A stretch of DNA of 64,000 nt, taken from positions 296,501 through 360,500 of the forward strand of contig MCFH01000039.1 of the NCBI GenBank assembly GCA_002104945.1, in the 5' to 3' direction. The position numbers were made by a program, and so were the translations under genes. The notes beneath the pieces are model-generated. The model did no database searches. It was not told where the DNA came from and saw only the letters and a program-made list of their open reading frames with translations. This DNA is from Piromyces finnis (Eukaryota; Neocallimastigomycota; Neocallimastigomycetes; Neocallimastigales; Neocallimastigaceae). Shown piece after piece: positions 1-10,800 of this stretch; position 1 is the first letter of the stretch, and each line of letters starts with the position of its first letter.

Positions 1-443
1 CATGATAGAAAACATCCAACATTAAACCACGAATACCATCATAAAGTTGTTGTGAAATACCTAATTCTTGGTTTGCAGAATATGATTTTCCTATTGTTAA
101 GTTTTTTTTTTAAAAAAAAAAAAAAAAAAACGAAATGTCGTTAATATATCATATATAGGTATATAATGGACAGACAATAAAGTATTTAATAAAGTATTAT
201 AAAAACCAGTTTTCATTTCAATTTATATATATATATGTGTGTATATGTATGTGTTTTTTTTTTTAAAAAAAAAAAAAAATTACCAACAGCAAAAGAATTA
301 TGAGTTGTAGCGTAGGTTAATTCGTCATAATTTTTATAACAATAACTTTCATAGCCATTACAATATTTTTGAGCTTTTGTTAATAAAATAAATAATTCCA
401 AGTAAAGGGTATAATATAGTATATTTTTCAAACTTGAAAGCAT
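1..443 (-). CDS. Secreted PI-PLC X-domain-like phosphodiesterase, 5' part (partial)
   Basis: Two exons are visible on the minus strand: 443-284 and 90-1, the second running off the window edge. The intron (283-91, 193 bp) has a GT donor and AG acceptor, and joining restores the frame across A-V-G-K-S. The N-terminus is a hydrophobic signal-like segment ending near LLTKAQ. It is followed by a cysteine-containing segment (YCNGYESYC), the motif TTHNSFAVG, and in exon 2 NQELGISQQLYDGIRGLMLD. The THNS and QL-DGIR-LD motifs are typical of the PLC-like phosphodiesterase fold (PI-PLC X domain), in which the THN histidine is catalytic. The family hydrolyses phosphodiesters of phosphoinositides or related lipids. 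This form looks secreted. The catalytic C-terminal half is outside the window, so activity and substrate cannot be judged. The start is the first ATG ahead of the signal peptide. Confidence 0.72.
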
Positions 444-2079
444 TTTATTTCTACTTTGAAGAACTTGATAAAAGAAAAAGAATATATATTTTATTCTATA
501 AAATGGGGGGTAATTTTAATAATTGAATTTTATAATTTATTAAAGTTTTAATTTAAAAAGGTAAAGTTTTTTTTTTATGAAATCTATTTTCTTTATTAAA
601 TTGATAAATCTGTTATTTTTATTATTATTACTGATAGTGTTCTTATTTTATTATTAAAATAGTGGTCAATTACTTTTAAAAATGTATTTTTTTTTTGTGA
701 AGTTTAAAACATTTGAGTGTGACTTTTAAAGTTTATCTTCTTTATCTATTTGATATTAAAATAAATATAATTGTTGTTGTTGTATTAATAATAAAAAGGT
801 CTTAATTGATAGAGATATAAAGAATCTATAAAAAAAAAAAAAAGAAAAGAAAATTGAAATCCTTTAACTTTTTTTTATTATTATAATGAATCATTAATGG
901 TTTATTAATATTCATATAGTTATTTATTTAGTTACTTAGTTATTTATTCACTCATTTTTAATGATTTATTTAATAGGAATAAACTATAAATTTATCTAAA
1001 TTTTCCTTATTATTCATTTAATTTTAAACTTTATGAATTAATAAAATGAAATATATTGTAATATATTGCAATATATTTAATTTAATTATTAATGATTTAT
1101 TCTATTTCATTATTTATAAAAATGCGGCTATTAATATCTTTATTAATTATAAATTCAACAAGTAGTAAAATATATTCATTTTAATTAAATTATATATTAG
1201 ATTATATTATAATATATTGTAAACAATAATTCATATTAATTTGAATCTTTTGACCGTTCTGGTATTTAAGAATAAAGGTCTCTACAAAAAAAAAAAAGAT
1301 AAAGAAAGAAAAATATAATGATGGTATAATAACGGTATAATAGTATTGATATAATAATAATAATGATATGATATATAATAATGTTATGATATGTAATAAT
1401 GGTATAATATAGTAATGATATGATATATGATATAATGTTATTAATGTTATAATGTAACAATGTTATAATGTTGTAAATATTGTTGATATAATGTTATATA
1501 ATGATAATGATATAATATATAATAATGTTATATAATAATGGTATAATGGTGTTATATAATGATAATGATATATAATAGTGTTATATAATAATGGTATAAT
1601 GGTGTTATATAATGATAATGATATATAATAATGTTATTAATATTGTTATAATGTAACAATGTTATAATGTTGTAATGTTATATAATAATGTTAATGATAT
1701 ATGATATTGCTATCTATTTAGAAAAAAAAAAGTTTAAAAGGCATCAAAATAATTTGTTTATATTAAAAAGTATGTGCTTCTTTTTAATGAATTTTTTTTT
1801 TTAGTTTATATTAAGTAGTATAACTTTTTTTTCTCTCTCTTTCTTTCTTCTTTTTATAGTTTATTATAGGTATATGGTACAACACCAGATTTTAGTATAT
1901 TTGGTGATGAAAATATAAAAAAAAGAATAATGAAAAAATTAGTTTTATTGTTTATGAAAAAATAGTATCAATTAAAAGCTTTATTATTTTATAAATTTTA
2001 AAGGATTTGGTTGTTTCTTTGTCATCCTTTCTTTTTAATAAAATATCATATAACTTAAAGTGCGAATAAATAATAATGC

Positions 2080-2080
<1 letters not shown>

Positions 2081-2159
<79 letters not shown>
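2081..2159. repeat. (AAT)n microsatellite
   Basis: About 26 uninterrupted AAT/TAA units lie in intergenic DNA. A trinucleotide run of this length should be polymorphic between strains. Confidence 0.95.
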
Positions 2160-2160
<1 letters not shown>

Positions 2161-3620
2161 CATAATAATAGTAATAATGTTTGTTCTATATCTCAAGTAT
2201 CATACATAATGTATTGAAAATAACCAATGATCATTGTCCATATTATTATTCAAATACATTATAATACATTGCATCATTTGTATCATTTGTTGACAAAAGA
2301 AAAAAAGAAAACAAAAAATAAGATAATTAATAGAATAATGCATTCAAATTACCAAAAACAATTATATCAAAAAAAAAAAAAAAGGTATATAATAAAAGGG
2401 AATATATTAAAAGGTATATGATATAAGATATAATAATATAGAAATTAAATATTTAAAAATAACATTTTTTTTATATTAAACAGTTATCATAGACAATTGT
2501 TTTTAATAATAATATTTATTAAAAATGGTTGTATGGAATACTAAAGATAGCATTATAAAACAACAAATAATAATGAATTTTAATTAGTATTCTTATTCGT
2601 GTAAAACACTTTTTTTATTATTATTTCATTCTAATGAAAAGAATATTTAACATAAAGTGGTGTAGCAACCTATTTTTATTTATTGTGGAGTCGTTAGGAG
2701 TTGAAAAGGGCATTTTTTTTATATAATAATTATGCAATGATGAAAAGTTAGAATGCGAATTTATTTAATTTTATCTATAAAAAAGTAAACTATTAAATAA
2801 TTATCCATTGCTATACATTATACTATATATTTTTTTATAAAGTATTATTTTGTTTCTTTTTTTCTTTCCATTCATGTAATGCAATGCATTCCCTTAATTA
2901 TCTAGGCATTCCCTCTATTGATTTTGCTGTTTATCTAACCATTCCCTTAATTATCTAGGTCTTTCCATATTTCTATATTGACTTTATCACTTTTTATCTT
3001 TGCTATATATTAACAAGCATTTTCAATTGTTTTTCTTTTTATTTCATTGGTGAAGCTTCTCGACAAAGAAATAAACACAAACCAAAATTTAATTAGCAAT
3101 TTAATTAAAAAAATGTATTGAAATTTGTAATCGAAACAACCAAAAAAATTAAAATGCACTTTTATTTTAGTCAATAATACATTAAAATTTTGTAAAAAAA
3201 AAAAAAAAAAGAAAGAAATTTAAACTATAATTTTTACTATTTTCTCTTTTCTTTATCACCACAACTATTTATGATGACTTTTTTTTTTTAAAAAAACTAA
3301 ACTTTTTCTTTTTTGTTATTTTGTTTAAAAAAAGAAAAATTAAACTTTTTATTTTTTAATATAAAAAATTTTGTTTTTTTTTTTTTTTTTTAAAAATCAT
3401 CCACAAAAGGAAATATTAAAATTTTGATTTGTCATTTTTTTTTTTTTTTAGAAAAAGTGGTAGGTAAAAAAGAAAACAACAACAACAACAAAAGTAACAA
3501 CAAAAGAAAAGATGAAAATATAAAAAAAAAAGGATTTTACGGCATTTGTAAACTATCATTTTCATAATAAATTCAATAGTCAAGTTTTAATGCATTAAAA
3601 AAAATAATAATAATGAAACC

Positions 3621-3682
3621 AATTTTATTTTAATTTTATTCTAATTTTATTCTAATTTTATTCTAATTTTATTCTAATTTTA
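3621..3682. repeat. 11-bp tandem repeat TTATTCTAATT
   Basis: About five head-to-tail copies of an 11-bp unit (TTATTCTAATT and close variants) sit in intergenic DNA. No function is evident. Confidence 0.85.
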
Positions 3683-5036
3683 ATGTTTCCCATTTTTCAA
3701 TTTCTATTTTGTTTTGTTTATTTTTTGATAAAAAAAAAAAAACAACTTGCTAATTGATTTTAGTTCAGGAATCTTTACCTTTTTTTTTTTCTTTTCTTCC
3801 TAAAGAATTGAAGATATGGCATACATCTCTTGAACAGAATTCATACTCAACATGAATTTTTTATTTTTTTTTTTAAAAAAAAAAGGAATGGTATAATTTG
3901 AATAGATCAGTTTTTAATTTTTGAAGAGGTATTTTTTTTATATTCAAAATAAAAACTTTTAATATCAATAAACAAAAAAAAAAAAAAAGTCATTACTACT
4001 TTATGTTCAAGAGGTAGTAAAATTCATGCATTTTCAAGTAAATAAATAAACCTTTTAAATCTGTAGAATCATTTTTTCATAATATGAAAAGGTATAAAAT
4101 CCACTTTTTACCAAGAGTGATGATGATGATGATGATGATGATAGGTAAAAGATCATCAAAATAAATAATTCAATTCTTTATTTTATTATTAAAAGGAATT
4201 ATCTATCCTTTAATAATTTTAATTCAAAATTTATCCTTCCTTTTTATTATTCATGAACGTAGTTGTATGTAATTTAATCCTTCCCATTCTTTTTTTAATA
4301 GAAAAAAACACCTCATCATTTAAATGTAACAAAAAAAAAAAAAACTATATATATAAAAGTAACGAATTCTTTATTAATAAAATAAATCCAATATACATCA
4401 TTATACCTTTACAAAATAAAAAAAAGGTATAAATCCTTTCTTTCTTCTATCTACTTTTAATTGTATACCTTTTTTTTTTTTTTGCTTGTTATTCTAGACC
4501 TCTCTGACTGCCGACCCTTCTCATGACTTGATGCCTTTTTCCAACAGAAATAAATGAAATCAATAAAATGGATTATACAGGAATATATTTCATTCCATAT
4601 ATTAAAGTTTTAGGTTTAGTATATGGTAACACAAATAAATTAAAAATAAATGAAAAAAATTATATTTTTATTTTTAATTAAACTTTAATTTATAATAAAA
4701 ATGAATAAAGAAAAAGTTTAAAAAAAAGTTGAAACATTTTTTTATTATAAAAAAAAAAGAAATTAAAAAATTATAATTAAAAAAAAAAAAAGAAGAAAAT
4801 TAAATTGTTTATTTATTAAGTCATTAACTTTATTTTTTAAAAAAAATATAAATAAAACAGTTTTTTCTTTTCTTGTTTTTTTTTTTTTTTTACTTTTAAC
4901 ATTATTGTAAATAGAAAATAGAAAATAGAAAAAAAAACTATTGTTTATAAAATCTATTTTATTGTAATATAACATCTCACTTCCTCCAATTTTTTTATAA
5001 TATTATATTTTTTAATTTAATTTTATAATAAAAAAA

Positions 5037-6232
5037 ATGACTATTGAAAACGTTAGTTGTACCTTAAACAGATACCCAGAGGGTATGGTTAAACTTGATG
5101 ATTTTAAGATTGTTCAAGGTCCAATTCCAGAAATTAGTGATAATGATGTTTTACTCAAGGTTCTTTGCTGTTCTGTTGATCCATTCATGCGCGGTCGTAT
5201 GAAGAAGGATAACCCAAGTTCTTATGTTCCACCATGTCAACCAGGTAAAGTTATCCAAGTTTTCTCTATTACCCAAGTTGAAAAGATTGGTGCTAATGTT
5301 ACCGATATTAATGTTGGTGACAAGTACATGTGTTTCAACGGTATTGAAAAATACACTGTTGTTCCACAACAAGCTATTAAGGGAGATGGCCAAAAGAACC
5401 TCGGTAACTACAACAAGATTGATCCAAACAATCCAATAAAGGATTCATTCTACCTTGGTTTATTCGGTAAATAAATAAAAATTTTTTTTTTTTACAAGAA
5501 TAGTTAAAAAAAATTGGTGGTGTGTATAGTTTGTTTACCTTCGTAAAAACTAATAAAATTTTTTTGTGACCAAAAAAAATATGAATTAAAATATAAATAG
5601 GTATGCCAGGTATGACTGCTTGGGCTTTCTTTAACAAGGTTGGTAAGCCAAAAGAAGGTGAAACCATTTTTGTTAGTGCTGCTTCTGGTGCCGTTGGTCA
5701 AGTTGTTTGTCAACTTGCTAAGCTTAAGGGTTTAAAGGTTGTTGCTTGTGCTTCTTCTCCAGAAAAAATTGGTTTCTTAAAGGGTGCTATTAAGGTTGAT
5801 GAAGCTTTCAGTTACCGTGACTTCCCAGACAAGGAATCCTTCGTTGCTCAATTACGTAAGGTTTGTCCAAACGGTATTGATATCTACTTTGATAATGTTG
5901 GTGGATACATTCTTGATTCTGCTCTTCAACTTATGAATGTTCATGGTAGAGTTGTTATGTGTGGTATGATCTCTCAATACAACCTTAAGGACAAGTACCA
6001 ATACACCCTTCAAGATATCTCTAACAGAAGACTTACTCTTCAAGGTTGCTTATTCAACGATTACTTCCCAAGATGCATGGGTGAATTTATGCAAGATATG
6101 ATTCCAATGGTTCAATCCGGTAAACTTATCTACAAGGAAGATGTTTACAAGGGTGTTGAAAAGACTCCAGAAGCTTTTATTGGTTTATTCAACAGTAAAA
6201 ACTTTGGTAAGGTTGTCATTGAACCATTCTAA
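5037..6232 (+). CDS. Zinc-independent MDR oxidoreductase, NADPH-dependent (PTGR / alkenal reductase-like)
   Basis: Two exons, 5037-5466 and 5601-6232, encode 353 residues. The intron (5467-5600, 134 bp) has GTAAAT and AATAG borders; joining gives L-F-G-M-P-G-M-T, the conserved helix of the family. The N-terminal GroES-like domain contains PFMRGRM. The Rossmann domain carries VSAASGAVGQ near residue 170, the AxxGxxG dinucleotide motif, followed by a segment ending CASSPEK and then YFDNVGG, the signature of leukotriene B4 12-hydroxydehydrogenase / prostaglandin reductase-type enzymes. The zinc ligands of alcohol dehydrogenases are absent, as expected for this branch. The likely reaction is NADPH-dependent reduction of alpha,beta-unsaturated carbonyls, probably in the cytosol; the true substrate is unknown. 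Codon use favours AAG, GGT and C-ending codons, unlike neighbouring mobile elements, suggesting high expression. Confidence 0.88.
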
Positions 6233-6744
6233 ATTTAACTCCCATTGAAATATTTTTATCATTTTTTCAAAAAAAAAATGGTCTTTTGAATTTTTTTATT
6301 AAAAAATTTAAATAATTTTATTTTTTAATTTTTTTTCAATCCTATGAAAAAAAAACATCAATCCTATATATTATTACTATGTACTTTGAATTATCATTCT
6401 ATAAAAAATATATAAAAAATCTTGAAATTTTACAAGTCTTCATAAACGTTAAGAAAACTTGTAAAAAAAAAACTATTTATTAAAGAATAATATAAAACAT
6501 TTATAAAATTGTATTCTATAGAATGTATAAATTTAAAAAATTTACTTGATTTTAGAATAGATAATAGAATTTTATAAAAGAGAAAAAAAAGTTTAAAGAG
6601 TATTTTTAAAGATAAAATAAAAATAAAAAAAAATATTAAATATAAAAATTGGGTTTATATTTATTTAATTTTGTTTATTGGGGAGTAAATTTTAATTTTC
6701 ATTTTGATGGAGGTGTGTACTATTCAATAGAAATAGATATTTTA
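6233..6744. other. 3' flank of the oxidoreductase gene
   Basis: AT-rich sequence with A and T runs that probably contains the 3' UTR of the upstream gene. No open reading frame or structured element is supportable until the LINE relic at 6745. Confidence 0.5.
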
Positions 6745-6820
6745 GATTTTGTTACGCTTTATTTGGATTGATTCCTTTCCTTTGAAATGGAACTTTGTTT
6801 CCATTGTTTCTATTCCAAAG
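6745..6820 (+). pseudogene. LINE reverse-transcriptase relic (RT core fragment)
   Basis: The frame through 6749 reads LRFIWIDSFPLKWN followed by FVSIVSIPK. It aligns with the full-length LINE at residues around 768-792 (LFNRIWDGDFPNSWNESSIV then SIPK). The match ends exactly where the tandem monomers of LINE copy 1 begin, and an in-frame stop lies just upstream. I read it as a small remnant of an older, diverged LINE. The homology is short, so confidence is moderate. Confidence 0.5.
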
Positions 6821-7290
6821 CCCTCTTGGGAACGTGCCTTCATTTATTTAATAAATGTAGTTTCTACCCTCTTGGGAACGTGCCTTCATTTATTTAATAA
6901 ATGTAGTTTCTACCCTCTTGGGAACGTGCCTTCATTTATTTAATAAATGTAGTTTCTCAAGGGGGTCTACTCATGCTCATGGTACTGAGAGAGTAGAAAG
7001 AATTAAACCCTCTTGGGAACGTGCCTTCATTTATTTAATAAATGTAGTTTCTCAAGGGGGTCTACTCATGCTCATGGTACTGAGAGAGTAGAAAGAATTA
7101 AATCCAAGTATTGCGCAATGGATGCTTGGTGCCCTCTTAGGAATGTGCCTTCATTTATTTAATAAATGTAATTTCTCAAGGGGGTCTACTCATGCTCATG
7201 GTACTGAGAGAGTAGAAAGAATTAAATCCAAGCATTGCGCAATGGATGCTTGGTTAGTCTTCAAGGGAAAATTATTAGGACTAAGCTCAT
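6821..7290 (+). repeat. Tandem 5' monomers of the LINE
   Basis: Units begin with CCCTCTTGGGAACGTGCC at 6821, 6867, 6913 and 7008, with a diverged unit at 7132. The first two units are 46 bp long. The third is 95 bp and adds a GGGGGTCTACTCATGCTC-GAGAGAGTAGAAAG segment. The fourth is about 124 bp and further adds a TTGCGCAATGGATGCTTGG segment. The unit therefore grows toward the ORF as nested lengths. The segment TCATTTATTTAATAAATG inside each unit is a near palindrome. The arrangement resembles the promoter monomers of mouse L1, which is an analogy rather than shown homology. Confidence 0.9.
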
Positions 7291-7346
7291 GGTACTGAGC
7301 GATTAAAAAACATTTTATTCATCAAATTTAAGTATTTGATGAATAA
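7228..7346 (+). other. LINE 5' UTR hairpins
   Basis: Two inverted repeats lie in the 5' leader. At 7228-7253, CCAAGCAT and ATGCTTGG form an 8-bp stem. At 7315-7346, the 13-nt arms TTATTCATCAAAT and ATTTGATGAATAA flank a 6-nt loop. Both recur in copy 2 (12709-12734 and 12796-12827). They could be RNA structures acting in translation or RNP assembly. Confidence 0.6.
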
Positions 7347-7897
7347 GTGAATGTTTGATTTTTCAGGTAAGTTTGTATAGTATTTAATTAGAAGAGTAAT
7401 ACATTTTGTTGCTGTATTTTTTCTTTTATTCATGTATTCATGTAGTACTACTCTTCTCTTGTAAGAATCCAATGTAGTCAACTTTAGCATTTGCATTGTA
7501 CTTTTATATTCATGTAGCTATTGTTGTATTGTTTCTTGTAAGAGACTGATTCACTCTACATCATGTAAAAATACTATTCACAAGCTTTCTGGTGTCGACA
7601 TTCTTGATTCAAATTTTTTACCAATTTAAATATTTAATGAAAAGTAAAGTCAAACAAGTTTAGTGTCAAAAAGCGAATCGAATTTACTAACAACAAACCA
7701 AAACTAGAATTTTTAAAGAAAATTTACAACTAGAATTCAAAAAAAGAAACTTTAAACAAAGCATCGTAACAATTTTTGTACTATCCAGTACTTTTAAGAA
7801 GAGAGAGAGAGACAGATTTTTTTCCATATACGTTATATTTGTAATTTTTATTAGTATTTATTTTATATTCAATATTTTTTAATTAGAATTTATTATC

Positions 7898-10800
7898 ATG
7901 TCAGTCCTTTATATTAAAGATAAGAATTATATCAGACGTGGTACCCGGTCTTATGGTATCCCCTTAGATGATATTCGCTCCTTCTTTATCCGTGGTATTC
8001 GATCATGGTCAGTAAATATGCTATGGGAAAAACTCGAGGTTATTCTAGAAGATAAATTTAATTCAGTTATTAGTGTTAAATATTTTCAAACTTTCAATGA
8101 TCACTTTTTCTTAGTCAAGGTTCATGGTTCATCAAAAGATTGTATTAAAATCTTACACATGTTAAAGAAGAAACTTTCAGTTACCTCAATTTCCTTTTCA
8201 GCTCGTAGTAGAAGGAATCACAAATACACTTTTTCCACTCTCAAACGTAAAATTTTAGTTTCTAATAAACATCAACATTCTATTCAACAATCATTTCAAC
8301 AATCAGTTCAACAATCAGTTCAACAATCTCATCAACAATCCGATCTTCAACAAGATCTTCAACAGGATCTTCAACAAGTTTCCCATCATGAAAATATTCC
8401 AGATCTACAGCAAACACAATTTCAATCTCAACATTCAACAATTAATTCTAATAGTTCTATCAACTCTGATAACAGTTCAATAGTTGATAGTTCTTCAGTT
8501 TCACAGCCATCTAGTAATAGTTCTACTTATTCCTCTGATGCATCATCCATTAATAACGATGACTTTAATAATAATAATAATAGCAACGATTCTTCCTCAT
8601 CCAACAAGCCTGTTAACTTTTCTTTTTGTCTTAGTTGGAACACCAATGGGTGGAATCATGAAAAGAGAGATAGTATTAGCTATTTCACAGCTATTTTCAA
8701 ACCATTATTCTTATGTTTCCAAGAAACTGGTAATGGTTCTGGATCGAATACAGATTATCCTTGTCGTGTTACTTTGCGAAACTATAGACACTTTTTCAAG
8801 AAAGCTGACGAATCAGTTCCGGGAATGAGAGGTTTATATTTAGGTTTTCACAATTCGTGTCAAGCCTCACTTGAAAACTTCTCTGGAAAGTATATTATTT
8901 CTATTTATACTTTTAGTCTCTGGAATAGATTCAAATGCTCGATTGGAAATGTTTATATGCCTCATAGTCATCACAACATCTATGTTGATCATGCAAAGTT
9001 AGAAGTTCGCTTGTGGTTACAAACTCATTCATCCCATCCATCGATTCTTGTTGGTGATTTTAATATGTCTAAAGTAAAATTATCCAACTGGTTATCAACT
9101 AATGGATTAGGAGATTGGGAAATTCTTCCGCTTAGAGGGTCTACTATCTCTTGGACTCGAGGTGATCAATCTTCCGACATTGACCATGCTCTTATCAATT
9201 CGAAGATGAAAGATCTTATTCACTCAGGATCATTTATAAATAATTTTTATCCTGTATCAGACCATAAGCCACTTCTTATTAATGGTAAAATTATTCCTAT
9301 GGAAGATTTTTCTAATGACTTTAATGTTCCTAAGAAAATTCTGAAATGGAATAGATTAAAATGTATTGAGGAAAAGGAATCTATTCTCAGTCATAATAAA
9401 TTCCAAATACTTTCAGCAAAATCCAACGATCCTAATGTTTCTACAGATGAACTTTCCAAAGAGTTTACTTCAACTGCTTTTTCAATTGCAGACGAGCTCA
9501 GTATTACCTCAGCAAATAATGTTATAAAGTCTTCATTTCATATTTCACAACAAATTTTTAATCTCCAAAAAATCAAAATGAAGTTGTATAAGAGATTTAA
9601 AAAAGAAAGAATTTATGATATAGATGAATTTATTAAAAGAATTAAAATCTACCGTAAACTCATTGATTACATCCACAAAAGATGTAATGAATTTAGGAAG
9701 CAAGAATATCTTCATTGGATTAAAACAGGATGTGAGTATATGAAGAGTCATAATCCTAAGAAGGCCTGGAAATGGATCAAGAAAACTGCAAAAATTGGAA
9801 AAGATTCTTTCTTTATTGCTCAACCAATTAAAAACAAAAATGGAGAATTAGTTGTTGCTACGGAAGAACAACTAGATGTGTGGCATGATCATTTCGAAAA
9901 GCTTGCATCAGATCCAAGTGGTGTAAGTCTTGATTTGGAGCATTGGTATGAAGAACCAACGAATAAACGTTTTTCACTTCCTATGCTTGATGAATGGGAT
10001 ATCAACCAAGATATTAGTATTGATGAAGTCAAGTCAGCTATCCTCTCTACTCCGAATTATAAAGCATCAGGTCCGGATGGTATTCCAATTGAATTTTACA
10101 AAGCATTAATTCCATCAAGTAATGATTCTAATAATGCTACAGATAATAATTCTTCCGGTAATACCACTTCAGATAATGATGCTTATGGTTTAAATTTTAT
10201 TCTTAAATTATTCAACCGTATTTGGGATGGAGACTTCCCCAACTCATGGAATGAATCCAGTATTGTTTCTATTCCTAAGAAGGGAGATTTGACAGATTGT
10301 GATAACTATCGAGGTATATCACTTATCAATAATGGTATTAAGTTGATTTCCAAAATTGTCACCACTAGAATCTCAGAATATGGTCTAAAGAATAATTTCA
10401 TTAGACCTGAACAATTTGGTTTTCGAAAAAAGGAAGAAAGTATCAGTCTTTTCATTTCAATCCAAGAAATATGCCGTAGACGTCAATTAGATAATAAAGA
10501 GACATATTTGGCCTTTTTAGATCTCAGGAAAGCATACGATTCAGTCCCAATCGGTAATATTCTCCATAAATTAGATTGTTTAGGAATCCGAGGTAAGAGT
10601 TTACAATTCATCAAAAATTTATATTTAACATCTAAGGCTAATGTCAAATTAGATGGACAATTCTCGAAATCTTTTGATGTGAAGAAAGGAGTCCGTCAAG
10701 GATGCCCTCTTTCTCCTATTCTCTTTAATCTCTTTATTAATGATATATTTAAAGAGTGTGAAGATCTCGGAGTCAGTTTAGGTGACACTCGATGCTGTGG

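Larger units (their letters stand above)
444..5036. other. AT-rich intergenic region
   Basis: I see no supportable gene in these 4.6 kb; open frames are short and composed of A/T-run codons. It holds poly(A) and poly(T) tracts, a diffuse ATAATGTTATATAATGG-type degenerate repeat around 1310-1700, an (AAT)n run at 2081-2159, an 11-bp tandem repeat at 3621-3682 and a (TGA)n run near 4118-4141. The sequence TTCCCTTAATTATCTAGG occurs twice (about 2889-2906 and 2942-2959). The last few hundred bases should contain the promoter of the oxidoreductase at 5037, but no defined element is recognisable. Confidence 0.6.

Noticed and set aside
1266-1460. Short Ile/Tyr-rich minus-strand frame
   Set aside because: Low-complexity ATAATG repeats; not gene-like.
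6821-7290. Possible CRISPR-like array
   Set aside because: Repeats are contiguous monomers of graded length without unique spacers, belong to a LINE leader, and the DNA is eukaryotic.
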